Assembly (NCBI GenBank): GCA_017506865.1
Contig: JAFCMP010000083.1
Location: forward strand, 1-64,000
Direction: 5' to 3'
Source of the DNA: Tribonema minus
Lineage: Eukaryota; Sar; Xanthophyceae; Tribonematales; Tribonemataceae
DNA length: 64,000 nucleotides
Shown: one piece after another, positions 1 to 10,960 of the stretch
How positions within the stretch are numbered: the stretch's first letter is position 1
How the letters are laid out: every line of letters starts with the position of its first letter
Program-made: the position numbers and the translations under genes
The notes under the pieces: model-generated
Databases searched by the model: none
Told to the model about the DNA's origin: nothing
The model's input: only the letters and a program-made list of their open reading frames with translations

Positions 1-2369
1 GCGCGCGGTCCACTGCGTGCAGGCACACACTTGTGCCTCCGAAGCGGTGCGTTCCTCTGCACTGTGAATACACACACCTGCGATTTTCGCATTGTCGGTA
101 CACAAAACTACCAGACGACCAGTTGGTTTGACATTCAGCACCACCAGGCGTTCTAGCGGCTGTGTGGGAAGGCACATCTGCGATGGCACTGTGGCGCGGT
201 GGTGCACTGGCAGCGGTTGCTGCAGCAGGGTCAAATTTACGCTAGGTCGAGGGCTGATGCGGCCAACTGCTTAAAGCGCGCTGCAGTGCTCAACCATCGT
301 GTACTGCAGCCCCCGCATGGCGCATCCTCCGTGTGTTTGCGTCAACCATGGAAGGCGGTGAAGGATCGCGGCAGCAGCGCGCACCTATTGGACACTGATG
401 CTGTATAACGTTTATGCCGTCAATCACATAAGGTGATGACAGATTGCGGCAGCGCCGCAGCGGCCTGACTGTACAATCTGGGCCCTGACCATGCTGCAGT
501 CACTGCGCTGCGCGCACTGGCAGCCAAACAAGTGGCTTGTGGAAGATACTGTGCCACGGACTCGTCCCCGCCTCATGTGCTGCGCCTGACGATGACAGCT
601 GCTACGCACCCACGTGCATGCTGAATTTACCTCCACCTGAGCGGTGGAGACCCTATGAAATATGTGGGATATGCAGTCCTCAAGTGTGCGCAGTGCGTGT
701 GTATGGCGCGCTGCATGCGGCGGCGCGTGCGTGCATTTGAGATTTGCATACAACCATGCTGAGCACTGAGTGCTGAGCACCCTCAATGCTCAGTTGGTGC
801 GTGCTGGGGCGGCGGCGCAGAAGTCACGCGACAGGCGCGTTGCTCGTGTAGCCCGTGGTGATTGCGTCGGCAGACTGAACTCTCTCTCTCTGGACAGCAA
901 AACAGGAACCACGCACGCGTGTACCTCTGCACAAGCATGCCACGGTGTTGGCTACGCACTCTTCTTACAATGGTCAGTATGTAGAGTTTTATGCAGTGCG
1001 CCTTCATAACTTATAACAATGGCCATACTTTAAATCAGAGAAGAACTTGTATGCAGTCTGTGCCACTGAGGAACGTGCTAGCAGCCCAGGAAGGGGGGCA
1101 CACAGGCGCACTTGGGTCTCAAGAGAAACTGTGCACTCAGGCACGGCACCCTCTAAACGGGAGCCTATGTTATGACTACTTCTGATACAGGTGTGCGACA
1201 ACATGCGATCTACGCGTGAAGCAAGTGTCGTGCAGCAATATTGCCCCTTGCAGAAACTTCACTGGAGGCGCTCGGCGACGCTCCGCATGTTGACGGTGGT
1301 TAGATCAAAGTATCAATCTACAAGCCCCCCCAGCTGAAAACACTTACAGAAATAGCTTGTCCTATGGGTCATTTTGTTGTCAGGTGCTTACATTGTAAAC
1401 AGATGCTGAACTTTCCGGATGCGCTATTCAAAGAAATGCCGCCGTGCAGTGGTTTTTTGTCGCACTTAGGCGTCGCCTGCGCGCGCGTCACCCGCGTCAC
1501 CGCGCGAGTGACGGCACGCAAGCGTCCACTCGCACTCTCACAGAGACGCACTGTCAGCGAAACGGGCACGCGAGCGCTGCACGCAATACTCATTCGATGT
1601 TTCGCAAAAGACCTCAAAGACACCGAGTCGTCGCCCGCCGCGCCGCGCCGGCGCCGGCGCGCGCACAGCACGGAGGAATGGACGACAACTTCAACTCGCA
1701 GCGCTCAACAGGCTGCAGCGCTGAACAGGTTGCAGTGCTCAGCAGATGCGCTTAATGGCAGCAAGTTGCAGTGCTCAGCAACATGCGTAGAGCACTGCCC
1801 GATCACATCACCATCTGACACAGGCCTGGCCCGGCCTCCAGTGGTGCCCGCCGCCCGCTGACGAGTATGGGGTAATTCACGTCACACTGCCGGCATGCAA
1901 CACCATGCGTACACTTCAACTATGCCTGCGTGTAGTACCATCCGTAGATAGCCGTATGAAATGGTGTGTGTGTTGTGTATACTCCAGGTCATAGCAGGGG
2001 AAGCGTGCACAAGCTCAGTAGGAGCATGCGTGTTGTATACGACGTGCGCTTCCGCCCCTCAAGCGGAAGTAAAGAAAGTAGAAGTAGAAGTACTACCGTA
2101 CTGTCCCTAAGGCATGCCAGATGCCGGCCACCGCCTGCCGCGACAGCAACTGACCGGTGCAGGTGGATGCCAATAGAAGGCGTCAGCTTACAGAGCAGTA
2201 GGAGTATAGTTCGTTCGAGCCAGACTGGCGAGGCGTTGCTGAACAACGAAGTGCAGCGGGGGCCGCCAGGCCTGATGCCCAGGTGACTCTGCTGAACTCG
2301 ACTCAATATTTTGCCTTCAGCGCAAGAACTGTGCAATCACTGAAACCTGTGGATGGCATTCTAACTGAC
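1..2369. other. No gene recognised; probable left part of a long myosin intron
   Basis: I see no open frame here with family resemblance. A frame at 1364-1861 (+) is Arg/Ala-rich low complexity without recognisable motifs. Short words of the GTGCTCAG type are frequent, for example around 755-785, 1736 and 1772. Because the exon at 2370-2605 on the minus strand ends in a good donor, this stretch is probably the first intron of that gene, with the remaining exons beyond the left edge or too short for me to spot. Confidence 0.4.
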
Positions 2370-2605
2370 CTGTTCTCATTGAGATCATCCAGGCTGGTCA
2401 GATTATCAACGTCAGGGTTCAGAGTCTGCGGCTCCGCTGGCGTACACTCCGCGCTCTCCGCCGTTGACAATGACCGGGGCTTCCCATCCAGCGTGACCTT
2501 GCCTGGCTCCCCCTTTTTGAAAGAGTTGACCACCTTAGCGGGAAGCACCACATGCTCCGCATCCGGTATCCAGATCCAGCGACCTGCTTCGAAGTAGGTC
2601 GCCAT
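2370..2605 (-). CDS. Probable myosin heavy chain, first coding exon only
   Basis: The exon starts at an ATG at 2605 (context GCGGCGATGG, favourable) and encodes 78 residues plus two bases before the donor AACAG|GTCAGT at 2369. Residues 8-20 carry an aromatic W-I-W-I-P stretch, followed by a K-V-V...G-K-V-T-L-D-G strand pattern like the SH3-like N-terminal subdomain of myosins. The end reads N-P-D-V, then D-N-L-T-S-L-D-D-L-N-E-N, which fits the NPD...DDL..L..LNE junction just before the myosin motor core. The P-loop, switch and relay elements are not in view. The expected next exon would begin with a Val/Ile-Leu-His-Asn-Leu-like segment, and I did not find it in the 2.3 kb to the left. The assignment rests on this N-terminal pattern alone; the exon could also be an orphan fragment of a larger gene. 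Confidence 0.6.
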
Positions 2606-3809
2606 CGCCGCTGCAGTGGCGCAGTGCCGGACCCCAACTGCTCCTTAGTATCGCACCAGAATAGCACTCCTATGCCTTGTCAGGCTCTCCCCCACCTAGC
2701 ACGCAGGATAAAATAACGACAGCGTTAATTGATGGTGATTGATCGAGCTTCCAGCATTCAATCGAAATAATACAGAACGATGCCGTGCTTATCGCCACAA
2801 TCAACGGGGAGGCTGTGACACTACGGGAGCTGTGTTGCAGTTCGGTGCTCTCGTGTTGTCCGACAAACACAAGCGAATAACTGGCACACCTTTCTTATCA
2901 GCTATCAGCAACAGGCCAGGTAAGCAGCCAGCTCAGGGCCTGCCCTGCAACAGGCACCGAGGTATGTGTTTATGCAGTCTTACCTGAGAGTAGCGTACGC
3001 CGGGTCAGAATGCCTCAAAACGTCCCCGAGCCGCACGAGGTCGCAGTTGTGCCTGCGCTAGTCTAGAGGGAATGTGCGAGGCGCTTAATGGGCTCCCTGT
3101 TAGGCGCTGCTGGAGGTTGCCTGTCTAGGTCCTCGAACAGGCAGCGGTTACAATAAAATTAGGTCTCTCACAGTAGGCACTTGCTAGGGTTTGGAACGCA
3201 TGCCGTTGTGCACGTGCGAAACTCACCTATTCTCAAATGTCCCACTGCAGCAATGCTGATGCACGTTTCAGCGCCGCTGCAAATACTGCAACAAGTATGC
3301 AAACAGAACAGCCAATAGTGCATCGTTGCAGTTTGACACCCCCTTGACCCCCTCATTCGCCTCGTCAGCAGGTCACCCTTCCAGGAATTTGTCAGCCTAA
3401 CCCTAGCCATTGACGTGCGAGTCTTCTTCGTGGATACATGTTACACAAATGCAATCACGCTTGGTCCTGTGATGCGGAGTATCTCTGCACATCAAAGGCA
3501 CTGCCATGCATTGATGTCCTATTGGATGAAATTCAGCATGTGAGTGAGCCAAGTTGCCGTGAGCCAGGTTTGCACAATGATGCGTCGTCACAACAAAAAA
3601 CTGCACGAACACTTCCAAGTGACAGCATGACATTCAACCCTCGCCTGCTTGCAGCTCTGTCCTTTAACCGATCTGTACATTTGCGCCCACGACGCGGACC
3701 CTGTACCACACACACACATACAATTACACACACACCGACTGCCACCGCACCGCGCCGGACCGCCACCGCGATACGCAGCTGCGGCGCGCCGCGGTGGCAG
3801 CGCGCGCCG
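2606..3809. other. Intergenic spacer, nothing recognised
   Basis: It separates the 5' end of the myosin-like exon from the 3' end of ARPC4. The region near 3705-3735 has a (CA)n-like microsatellite. Open frames on both strands here are short, or are antisense shadows of ARPC4. Confidence 0.5.
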
Positions 3810-4319
3810 CTACGGGCAGAACTGCCGGACGTACTCGCTCGCGACGATGCGCGCGCGCGCGTTGATGGCGATCTTCATCCCGCTGATCTCCTTGTCAATG
3901 TCCTCCATGAACTCAATGACAAAGTCCACGAGCTTGTGCTTCCACATGCCCTCGAGGTGCGCGTGCGTGATGAGGAAGGAGATGTCGTAGCCGGGCGCGG
4001 CCTTGCGCCGCATGACGATGAACTGCTCCGAGCGCTGCATGAGGAAGCGCGTGAACTTGCGGCACAGGATCGACTCGATCTCGTCCGCCTGCTTGACGCC
4101 GATGCTCACGCGCACCGAGTTGATGGAGCTCTCCACGAGGCAGCGCTCCTGCTCGTTGCGACAGATCGTGATGGGGTTCAGCAGCAGCTCCTTGCTGCTC
4201 TGGACCTCAACTTCCGGCTTGTTGTGACGCTCCACCGTCTGGCTCGGGAAGTTCCGCAGGCACAGCGACGCGTCCAGCGTGTGCCGGATCGTGGTCAGGT
4301 AGGGCCGCAGCGTGTTCGC
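3810..4319 (-). CDS. ARPC4: Arp2/3 complex subunit 4 (p20-ARC)
   Basis: This is the 20-kDa structural core subunit of the Arp2/3 complex, which nucleates branched actin filaments in the cytoplasm. The 169 residues from A-N-T-L-R-P-Y-L to a terminal F-C-P are collinear with the whole ARPC4 family. Hallmarks in order are [59 protein letters not shown] and N-A-R-A-R-I-V-A. The stop is the TAG at 3812-3810. The 5' end is not settled. A CCGCAG|GCGAAC acceptor lies exactly where similarity begins (4319/4320), so a tiny first exon carrying the ATG is likely upstream, but I could not find a matching donor. The frame also stays open to an ATG at 4460, which would add a 47-residue tail without family similarity. 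No insertions are seen in the core. Identity is secure; the start is not. Confidence 0.93.
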   Translation of the reverse strand, partial: ANTLRPYLTTIRHTLDASLCLRNFPSQTVERHNKPEVEVQSSKELLLNPITICRNEQERCLVESSINSVRVSIGVKQADEIESILCRKFTRFLMQRSEQFIVMRRKAAPGYDISFLITHAHLEGMWKHKLVDFVIEFMEDIDKEISGMKIAINARARIVASEYVRQFCP

Positions 4320-4460
4320 CTGCGGAAGAACGGAGGTGCGAAGCGCGCGAGCGGTGGCAGTGAGCTGCTGGATGCATAATTGAGAGCCGGTGCATGCCAG
4401 GGCGTGCAGAGACCGTGCGAGGGTGTTGAAGGTGGCGCCACCAGCCGCAGCACTGAGCAA

Positions 4461-5856
4461 TGAGGCTTCACTGCCGCGCTGGTGAGCTAGACGTCACACC
4501 GCGCGCGCCTGCGTAGCAGAATGTCAGGGTCATCAGCATGGCGGCCTGAGCAACAAGGGGCGCCATGCGCGACTTGCATAGACTTGCGTAGGCAGGCGGC
4601 TCGCAAATAGGTCGGCACAGCTGCTGTAGACGTCGCTTGGCGCCACTGCACGGGCCGCACTAGTTGAAGTTATGGAATGGCTCAGCAGAACTGCAACAAA
4701 GTCTTGTGCACAGGATACTGCTAAAGTTCAGCCCAGGCAGCCCAGCAGCACCAAGTGCACGGCCCTGATGAAAAGCCTGCATGCCTTGTGATGTTGGCAC
4801 AGTACACTAAAACTGCCGCTGTACTCTCTTCGCCAAAACACTGTGTGAGCAGTGCTTGCGCAGCCGGCTGAGCGGTTGCATAGGCGAATTCTGAGATGAT
4901 TGACAATGACGCAGAAGCATTTTCCGCTATGCTCTGAAGGGAAGAGTGTAGCAAGGTTTGCAGATCTGAGGCATCCCAAAGCCAATCACTGTTTGGGGAA
5001 GCTAAAATAATCTGTAAGGGATGGCGCAGACTACTAGTCTGAACTACTTGCTTGTCAGGCATACGGGAAAACTATAACTTGAGATGAAGCATAGCGTAAG
5101 GAGGCACAGCCAAATCCAGTAAAAACACAAGGTAGATAGCTGGAAGCTGCTGCTGTGTGTAGTTGGACAGGCTTGAGCAAGGCTGACTTTGCTGACTACA
5201 GAATCAATGTCAACAGTTTTGTCTTAAAGTTTATGCATCAGCGTGTTGTCAGATAAGCGTGTTCCTGTCAGACAATCCCTCCATGAACTTGCTGGTATCT
5301 CAAAATTGCAAGGGCCTGCTCACATAGGCGTGAAGCTGTCGCAAGACTACCCAAATGCACTCCCGGTGGGAGTTGAACTCAAAGAAATCTCTGTGCAGGC
5401 TTGCCAGACGGTGACACGATGAATGTTATATGTGGCATTGCTGGTGTTAGCGGTAAGCATGGCAGGCTCACCATGGTGCCTGTTGACTGTCACTCGCAGC
5501 GTGAGGCGCCCAGGCGAAGGCACACGCTCTTTGCTCCCCCTCCCGTCTCACCACCTTGCCAACAGCAGCCTGAACCACCAGCGCCCTCCCCACGTGCTTG
5601 GAAAAGAGACGCTGCCCAATCGCGCCTGCTCCTGCCTGCTTGCCGTGCGTCCGTCGCTTGTGCAGCTGTGTCTGCTGATTCGCCTCCCTGTGCTAAGATC
5701 TGCCTTAGTGTTAGGGGGTCTGAACACCTTGAAAGTGACGACGGCCAAAAAGTGTTTAGCCGAAGAGCAGAGGACCCCAATATACCTGGAACGCGAGTGA
5801 GCAGGCCGGCACACCCCCTTTGGATCTTTACAGTACTTCCGCATAGACAGTGAGGT
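4461..5856. other. Divergent spacer between ARPC4 (-) and the plastid rhodanese (+)
   Basis: About 1.4 kb without a supported gene. It should contain the promoter and 5' leader of the rhodanese, and the missing first exon of ARPC4 if there is one. Frames at 5401-5853 (+) and 5490-5993 (-) are compositional and match nothing I recognise. Confidence 0.4.
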
Positions 5857-8709
5857 ATGTTCCAGGTGCGGGCACTGGCAGCAGCGGTGGCGATGGCCGT
5901 CATGCTGGCGTGTACCTCGGCATTCTTAACGGCCTCCAGGGCCTTGCCATCTCGCGTGCGCACCGCGGCTGCAGGAATCAGGACGCTGAGCATGACTGTG
6001 CCCTTGATTACGCCTCAGGCGAGTTTGTGTGTTCGAGATGTGGCAATCGCACGCGTCATTTGATACATTGCTGGTTGCAGAATTCTTGCTGCTAAAGGTC
6101 GATAAAATAGAATGCCCATGAGGCTGCAATTTGGGCTTAAAACAAATCATGTCACATGTGCATCTGCACGTGGCGTTGCAGTGGCTTTCTTCTGAAGGCC
6201 CTCCGGGCTGCTTCAACACAGTCGTCTTTCAATTCACACAGGCAGCCGCTGCGCATGGCAAGACTTGCCTTGCAACGATCAAACAATTGACGAAGCCTGA
6301 TTGGATGAATGTCGATTCCACAAGCAGAACGAGGGCCTGTCGCAACACTTGCTGAAAGTAACAATGTGTCTGGCAACAACTCAATTGATGCCCACACAAC
6401 TGCGTGCGCAGCTGCCTCTCAACTTCTATCACTTCAACTTGATGGGAGAACTTCAACTTTCTTGAGAACAGGCCCCTTTTGGAGGAATACCCAATTACAC
6501 CAAACCTTTGTGGTTGAGTGCATGATTCTGATAGGTTGTAATTGACAGATGATCATCATTCCGAACACCACAATGTTGAGTGCATCGATGTCCGCAGACC
6601 CGAGCACTCAGCAGCGCCACGCGGCGTTATCAATGTCCCTTGGTGTTGACCAATGCTGAGCACAGGGTTGCTATTGCGGATAGAACTACTCATACACAAG
6701 AGTACGCATCTTATCTCACCTGCACACGCCAGCCGCTCTCAGCATGTGCCTATTGCAAAGCAAAAGGATGAGGGGAATAGGGGCTGATAGCCTATACAAC
6801 CTGCGGCGTAATCCTCGTGCCACTTGACTGCGCTCATCTGAGGCAATGCAGCACGCCTTTTTTGGTGGATGAGGCAAGTAACAGGTCGTGCTGAGCAGCA
6901 ACGTGATCGTGCAATACGAGTATCCCGAAGGGCGACGTCGGCCAGCAGCGCTGCTGCCCTCGGTCAAGGCTCAACCCACTCCATGAATAGCGCTACATGC
7001 CGTGGAGCGCCTGCTTGTGCTGACGCGTTGTGCTCGCGCCGCACGTCACGCAGGACGCGTATGAGATGATGAAGTCAAAGAGCGTGCCGTACGTCGACGT
7101 GCGCACGCAAGAAGAATTCTCACAGGGGCACCCCGAGGGCAGCGCCAATATCCCCGCGTTCTTCCCCGGTCCCACTGGCATGGCTCCCAACAGCGAATTC
7201 GTCAGTCAGGTAATGCGGCCGTTTGTGGTGCTTGATGCGCGCGAACTGATGTCAGCTTGTTGTCTGAGCCGTGTATCGGCGGCGACTACCATCTCTACAT
7301 TCATATGTGCTTGCAATTAAGGCTGGGAAAGGATGTTTGGCAATGTCCAGCCGCATGCGACTGGTGGTAGGGTCACTGGACTGGCTAACAGAACAGCGCA
7401 GACTGCCGCCAAACACGTGGCGCTCTCATACAGCATGCTATAACGTAGTGCAGCCAATGCGCCACCAACTTCTGGTACCAATGGCCTGGACCAAGCCAGC
7501 TTTTGTTAAGAAACCATCTCATGCACCACTGAGAGCGCGATGGACGTGCGCGACGGACCTGGCCTGCGGAGAATACGGGGGGCATGGCGGTGTTCACTGC
7601 TGAACTGCAGAGCTGCCGGGCTGCCATCACCTCGTTGACACCCCCTGTGGTGCTTGAGGGTGCGGCGCAGTGGCCACACTGTCGCATTAAGCGGTTAAGC
7701 CGCCGGCGCATTGACAACATGCCTGATTGCACTCTAAGGACTGTCATTGGCACTCAGTATTGGTGCAGTACATGTCGGTAACACAGCCTAAGGCTCCATG
7801 ATGCTGATTTGGTCGCAAACGCTGCGCATCGCTCATGCTCTTCCCATGACACGCCCGGGAGACTTCTTGCCAAGCAGTGAGAACTGCAGGCAGGGGCCAC
7901 TGATCGCACGCTGACACCTGCGCCATTCGCCAGAAGTAACGCGAGTGCTGTCCCCTCCATTGCTGCGCCAGGTCGAGCAGACATATCCCAAGGAGGAGCC
8001 ACTGATCGTGGGCTGTCAGGCAGGACCGCGGTCGACCAAGGCAGTGAGCATGCTGGAGGCAGCGGGATACTCAAATCTGATGAATGTCGAGGTAAGTGCT
8101 GCAACCTGGCCTGATGACATTGCGCTTTCGCTTCCCAAGAAAGTTACTTGTCTCCTGGCCTGCTGTCAAAGTGGTGCCGATCACAATTGACTACTTGAAG
8201 TACATGTATCCTCACTAAATTGCAACTTTAGCCACTTGAGCATGGAGTCGCATGTTGAATGCAGACGACGACCCTTTGTTCATGACTGTCGATGTCACGC
8301 TGGCCCTGATTGTGGTAATTTTCCTGCAGCTCTTGCTCGCTGTCTTCTGGGCGCTCACGAGATGTACGATACCTCAGCTGCTCTTGAATGTGACCGTGAC
8401 TGGTCTGGCAGAAGAAAGAGCCTGCCTTCAGAACCTGTTGGTGTACAGTAGCTTATAATGTGTTCGCGCCACACATGCGCTAGCGACCCACCGAGTGCGC
8501 ACACGCATTGCAGCTTGAGAAGAGGCGGCTATTGCACAACACATGTGTCAGTTTACTATATCTTCAATTCACTGGATTCTGAGCATATTTGCACCAGTGA
8601 TGGGCCAGCACCTGGCGTCAACAGACGTGCCATTGACGTTCGATCCTGTGCCGCGCAGGGCGGCTACGGCGCATGGGCCCGCGACGAGAACTTGCCGGTG
8701 TCGCGATGA
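5857..8709 (+). CDS. Plastid-targeted single-domain rhodanese (thiosulfate sulfurtransferase-like)
   Basis: Four exons: 5857-6018, 7054-7209, 7972-8091 and 8659-8709, all joined in phase 0, giving 162 residues. Residues 1-22 form a hydrophobic signal peptide ending T-S-A before Phe-23. A basic Ala/Ser/Arg stretch follows to about residue 45, together a bipartite secondary-plastid presequence. The mature part is one rhodanese domain: Y-V-D-V-R-T-Q-E-E-F (CH2A motif), G-S-A-N-I-P, the active-site loop I-V-G-C-Q-A-G-P-R-S with the persulfide-forming Cys, and a final G-G-Y-G-A-W. This resembles the plant STR16/STR18 type. The expected role is sulfane-sulfur transfer or a related redox function in the plastid; the substrate is unknown. 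Intron 1 starts with GC (CTCAG|GCGAGT); introns 2 and 3 are GT-AG. Exon 1 is assigned by phase, the presequence and a plausible GC donor, so it is the least certain part. Confidence 0.85.
6019..6020 (+). promoter_or_regulatory. GC 5' splice site, rhodanese intron 1
   Basis: The donor reads CCTCAG|GCGAGT. Using it keeps phase 0 from the plastid presequence into the rhodanese domain exon at 7054. I saw no alternative GT donor that does so. Confidence 0.6.
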
Positions 8710-10257
8710 TGGTTTGTGTATCCAGCGGCACGAGTGATGCCACACAGTATATCCTAGGGGGTACCAGCTCAAGGGCTATAGAACACTTTATTAACAGCAC
8801 ACAGTTTTGCCACAGGAATCAAAGCGCTTCAAATGTGAGCAGCCTGTCATGGTTTGTTTGTTTGTAAAGTGAAGTATTTGTGCCCATGCATGTTCCGCAC
8901 GGAAGCGGAAGCCAATTCGGGGCCGGGCGCAAGGCCAGCCTTGCAGTTTGAATCCTGCAGTTGAAAGCCTTGGCAGGTGCAGACATCGCGAGTTGCTTGT
9001 CTGGCAGATGCGTACCCAGTACTCGAGCATCGAAGCAACAGCAGTGGAGGAAGCAGGCAGCGGCTGAGGCTGCGGTAGTGTTTCAAGTGTCTCAGCACTA
9101 CCAGCTGCAGGCGGCGCCTTGCAGAGGGGAATTGAATCGAATACATATACTTCGAAGTAGCAACAGAAACGCTTGGTCGCCTCCCTTTCACACAGCACAT
9201 GGTCAAGTGGTGTGTGCCTCCTCCGGCAGTGACTCTCCACCTTCACCTTCAACTCTCCTCAACCACTCAAGTGCCGAGACTTGGGAGTGTGGCAGCAGCG
9301 CTGCTGCTCAAAACACCTGTTGGCGGTACAGATAGAGTGCTTATTTTGCACCGCAGGCAAACACAGTAGCTGCTGAGGCGCCGTAAACTCCACCGCCAGC
9401 CGCATCCATCTGGGAAGGACCCCCCTCCCGTGGGCCCCTCAAGTGCAATGCCTTCTGAGACGCAGCCACTCTAGCTGTGCACACATCTTGTGAAGTCTGT
9501 CGAAGGGCATGCATGATGCAGCATGCACACAGCACATGAGATGTCGTGCTGCACAAAGAACGCAAGCGGTGCAGCACGACAGTATACACGCAATATTGAC
9601 GTAGGTGTCTGACTATACATGGTTGCTGCTAGCATGTCAAGCAGAATTGATTGGGGCAGATGGTGCCACAGCAATGGCTGTATAGCATGCACGCTGCCGT
9701 ACAGTACTTCAACATGACGTGGCGCAACCACCGGCAGGTGCAGCAACAAGACATCAAACAAGCACAAGATCAAGTCCACTGGCCATGGCGCAGCAGTTGC
9801 AGGACAGTGAACAAGTACAAGATCCGTGGGTGACATGATGTGTTGTGATTTATCAGCATGGCGTCGCCCCACTCGCGTTTGCAGCCTCTTGAGCACTGTT
9901 GCCAGTTGACGCAGTGCCGAGCAATGCCGGCACTTGTGCGCGCCAGTGCTCCGGCGCCTAGTGAAATTCCGATTGGCCCTGGAAGGAACACAGATGCAAC
10001 AACAGCATCTTTGCATTGAGTGCGGCACATCGGTGATCACTGAACAGTAAGACTGCACTCAGGGACTTGTATTCACAAGTACAGGGCCCGTGTCCAGTGA
10101 GTGCCCCAGGGTTTGCGTCGTATGCAGCAACCTAGTCTGCACTCTGCAGAATGCGCAAAGTGCTCAGCTGGCCAGGTGTCAGTGTTCAGTGGGTTCGATG
10201 CAATGTAGCATGCAAAACCTACCTTCGGTGCGGTGCTCGTCTTCAACACAGGTTACT
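8710..10257. other. Convergent spacer between rhodanese (+) and TIM44 (-), no gene recognised
   Basis: Nothing supported as coding. It should hold the rhodanese 3' UTR and the missing last coding exon and 3' UTR of TIM44. Frames at 8791-9252 and 9471-10058 (minus) match no family I know. Confidence 0.35.
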
Positions 10258-10960
10258 TACCGCCACCGTGAAGTCCGCCACGCGCCAGCGCAGCAGCCCA
10301 CACTTTACGACAACGCATTGATGCTGAGCTTGGACGGAGCGGCACAGATGCACCCCGGAAATCGTGCGTGTCGTGATGGCTCAACGTTCACAGGCTTGTT
10401 GGCGACACTCCTGACTCGCGAACAGAAGGCGCGGGGGCGAAGCGAAAACCACTCACCGCGAGCATGAAGTCTGCCACCCCGCCAGCTGCCTGTGTCATGG
10501 GTTGGACGCCGCTGAACTACTTGCGCATCCGTTATGATATCTCGCTCCTCGTTGAGAGGCCAAACACACAAAAACGAAACTTACCATACAAATGTCCGTA
10601 TTCACCGCGAGCATGGAGTCCGCGACGCGCCAGCGAGCAATCCACGCTCCGACTCCATGATGATCATCAATCAATGCATTGCAAGTCCATAGATTCACAA
10701 CGATTTCTGTGTGCTCTTGACCGCGCGTGCGCGTGACAGGGGCGACGCAAAGACCAACTCACCGCGAGCATGAAGTCCGCAACGCGCCAGCTGCCCGTGT
10801 CATGGGTTTCACGCCGCTGAAACTTGCGCAGGCATCCCGATATCTCGCTGCTCGTGGAAAGGCAAAAGAACACACACACAAACACAAACGACCGCACTCA
10901 CTGCGAGCATGAAGTCCGCGACGCGCCAGCGCAGCTCCTGGTTCGCCTCCTCGTACTCGC
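10258..10960 (-). repeat. Exon-edge array: copies of the TIM44 exon 5 end plus donor
   Basis: The exon-5 end and its donor at about 10902-10940 recur at about 10759, 10606, 10463 and, more degraded, 10258. Each copy keeps the W-R-V-A-D-F-coding segment, a G/GTGAGT- or GTAAGT-like donor and, in two or more copies, the same intron start (compare 10495-10580 with 10798-10890). All copies lie on the intron side of the real exon. Confidence 0.85.

Noticed and set aside
1364-1861. 165-residue + frame
   Set aside because: Biased composition, no ordered motif, no splice or start support.
3438-4379. 313-residue frame on +
   Set aside because: It lies opposite the ARPC4 exon and is rich in Arg/His/Leu without motifs.
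5345-5400. A tRNA-like GGGAGTTGAACTC T-arm
   Set aside because: No matching acceptor, D and anticodon arms could be folded around it.
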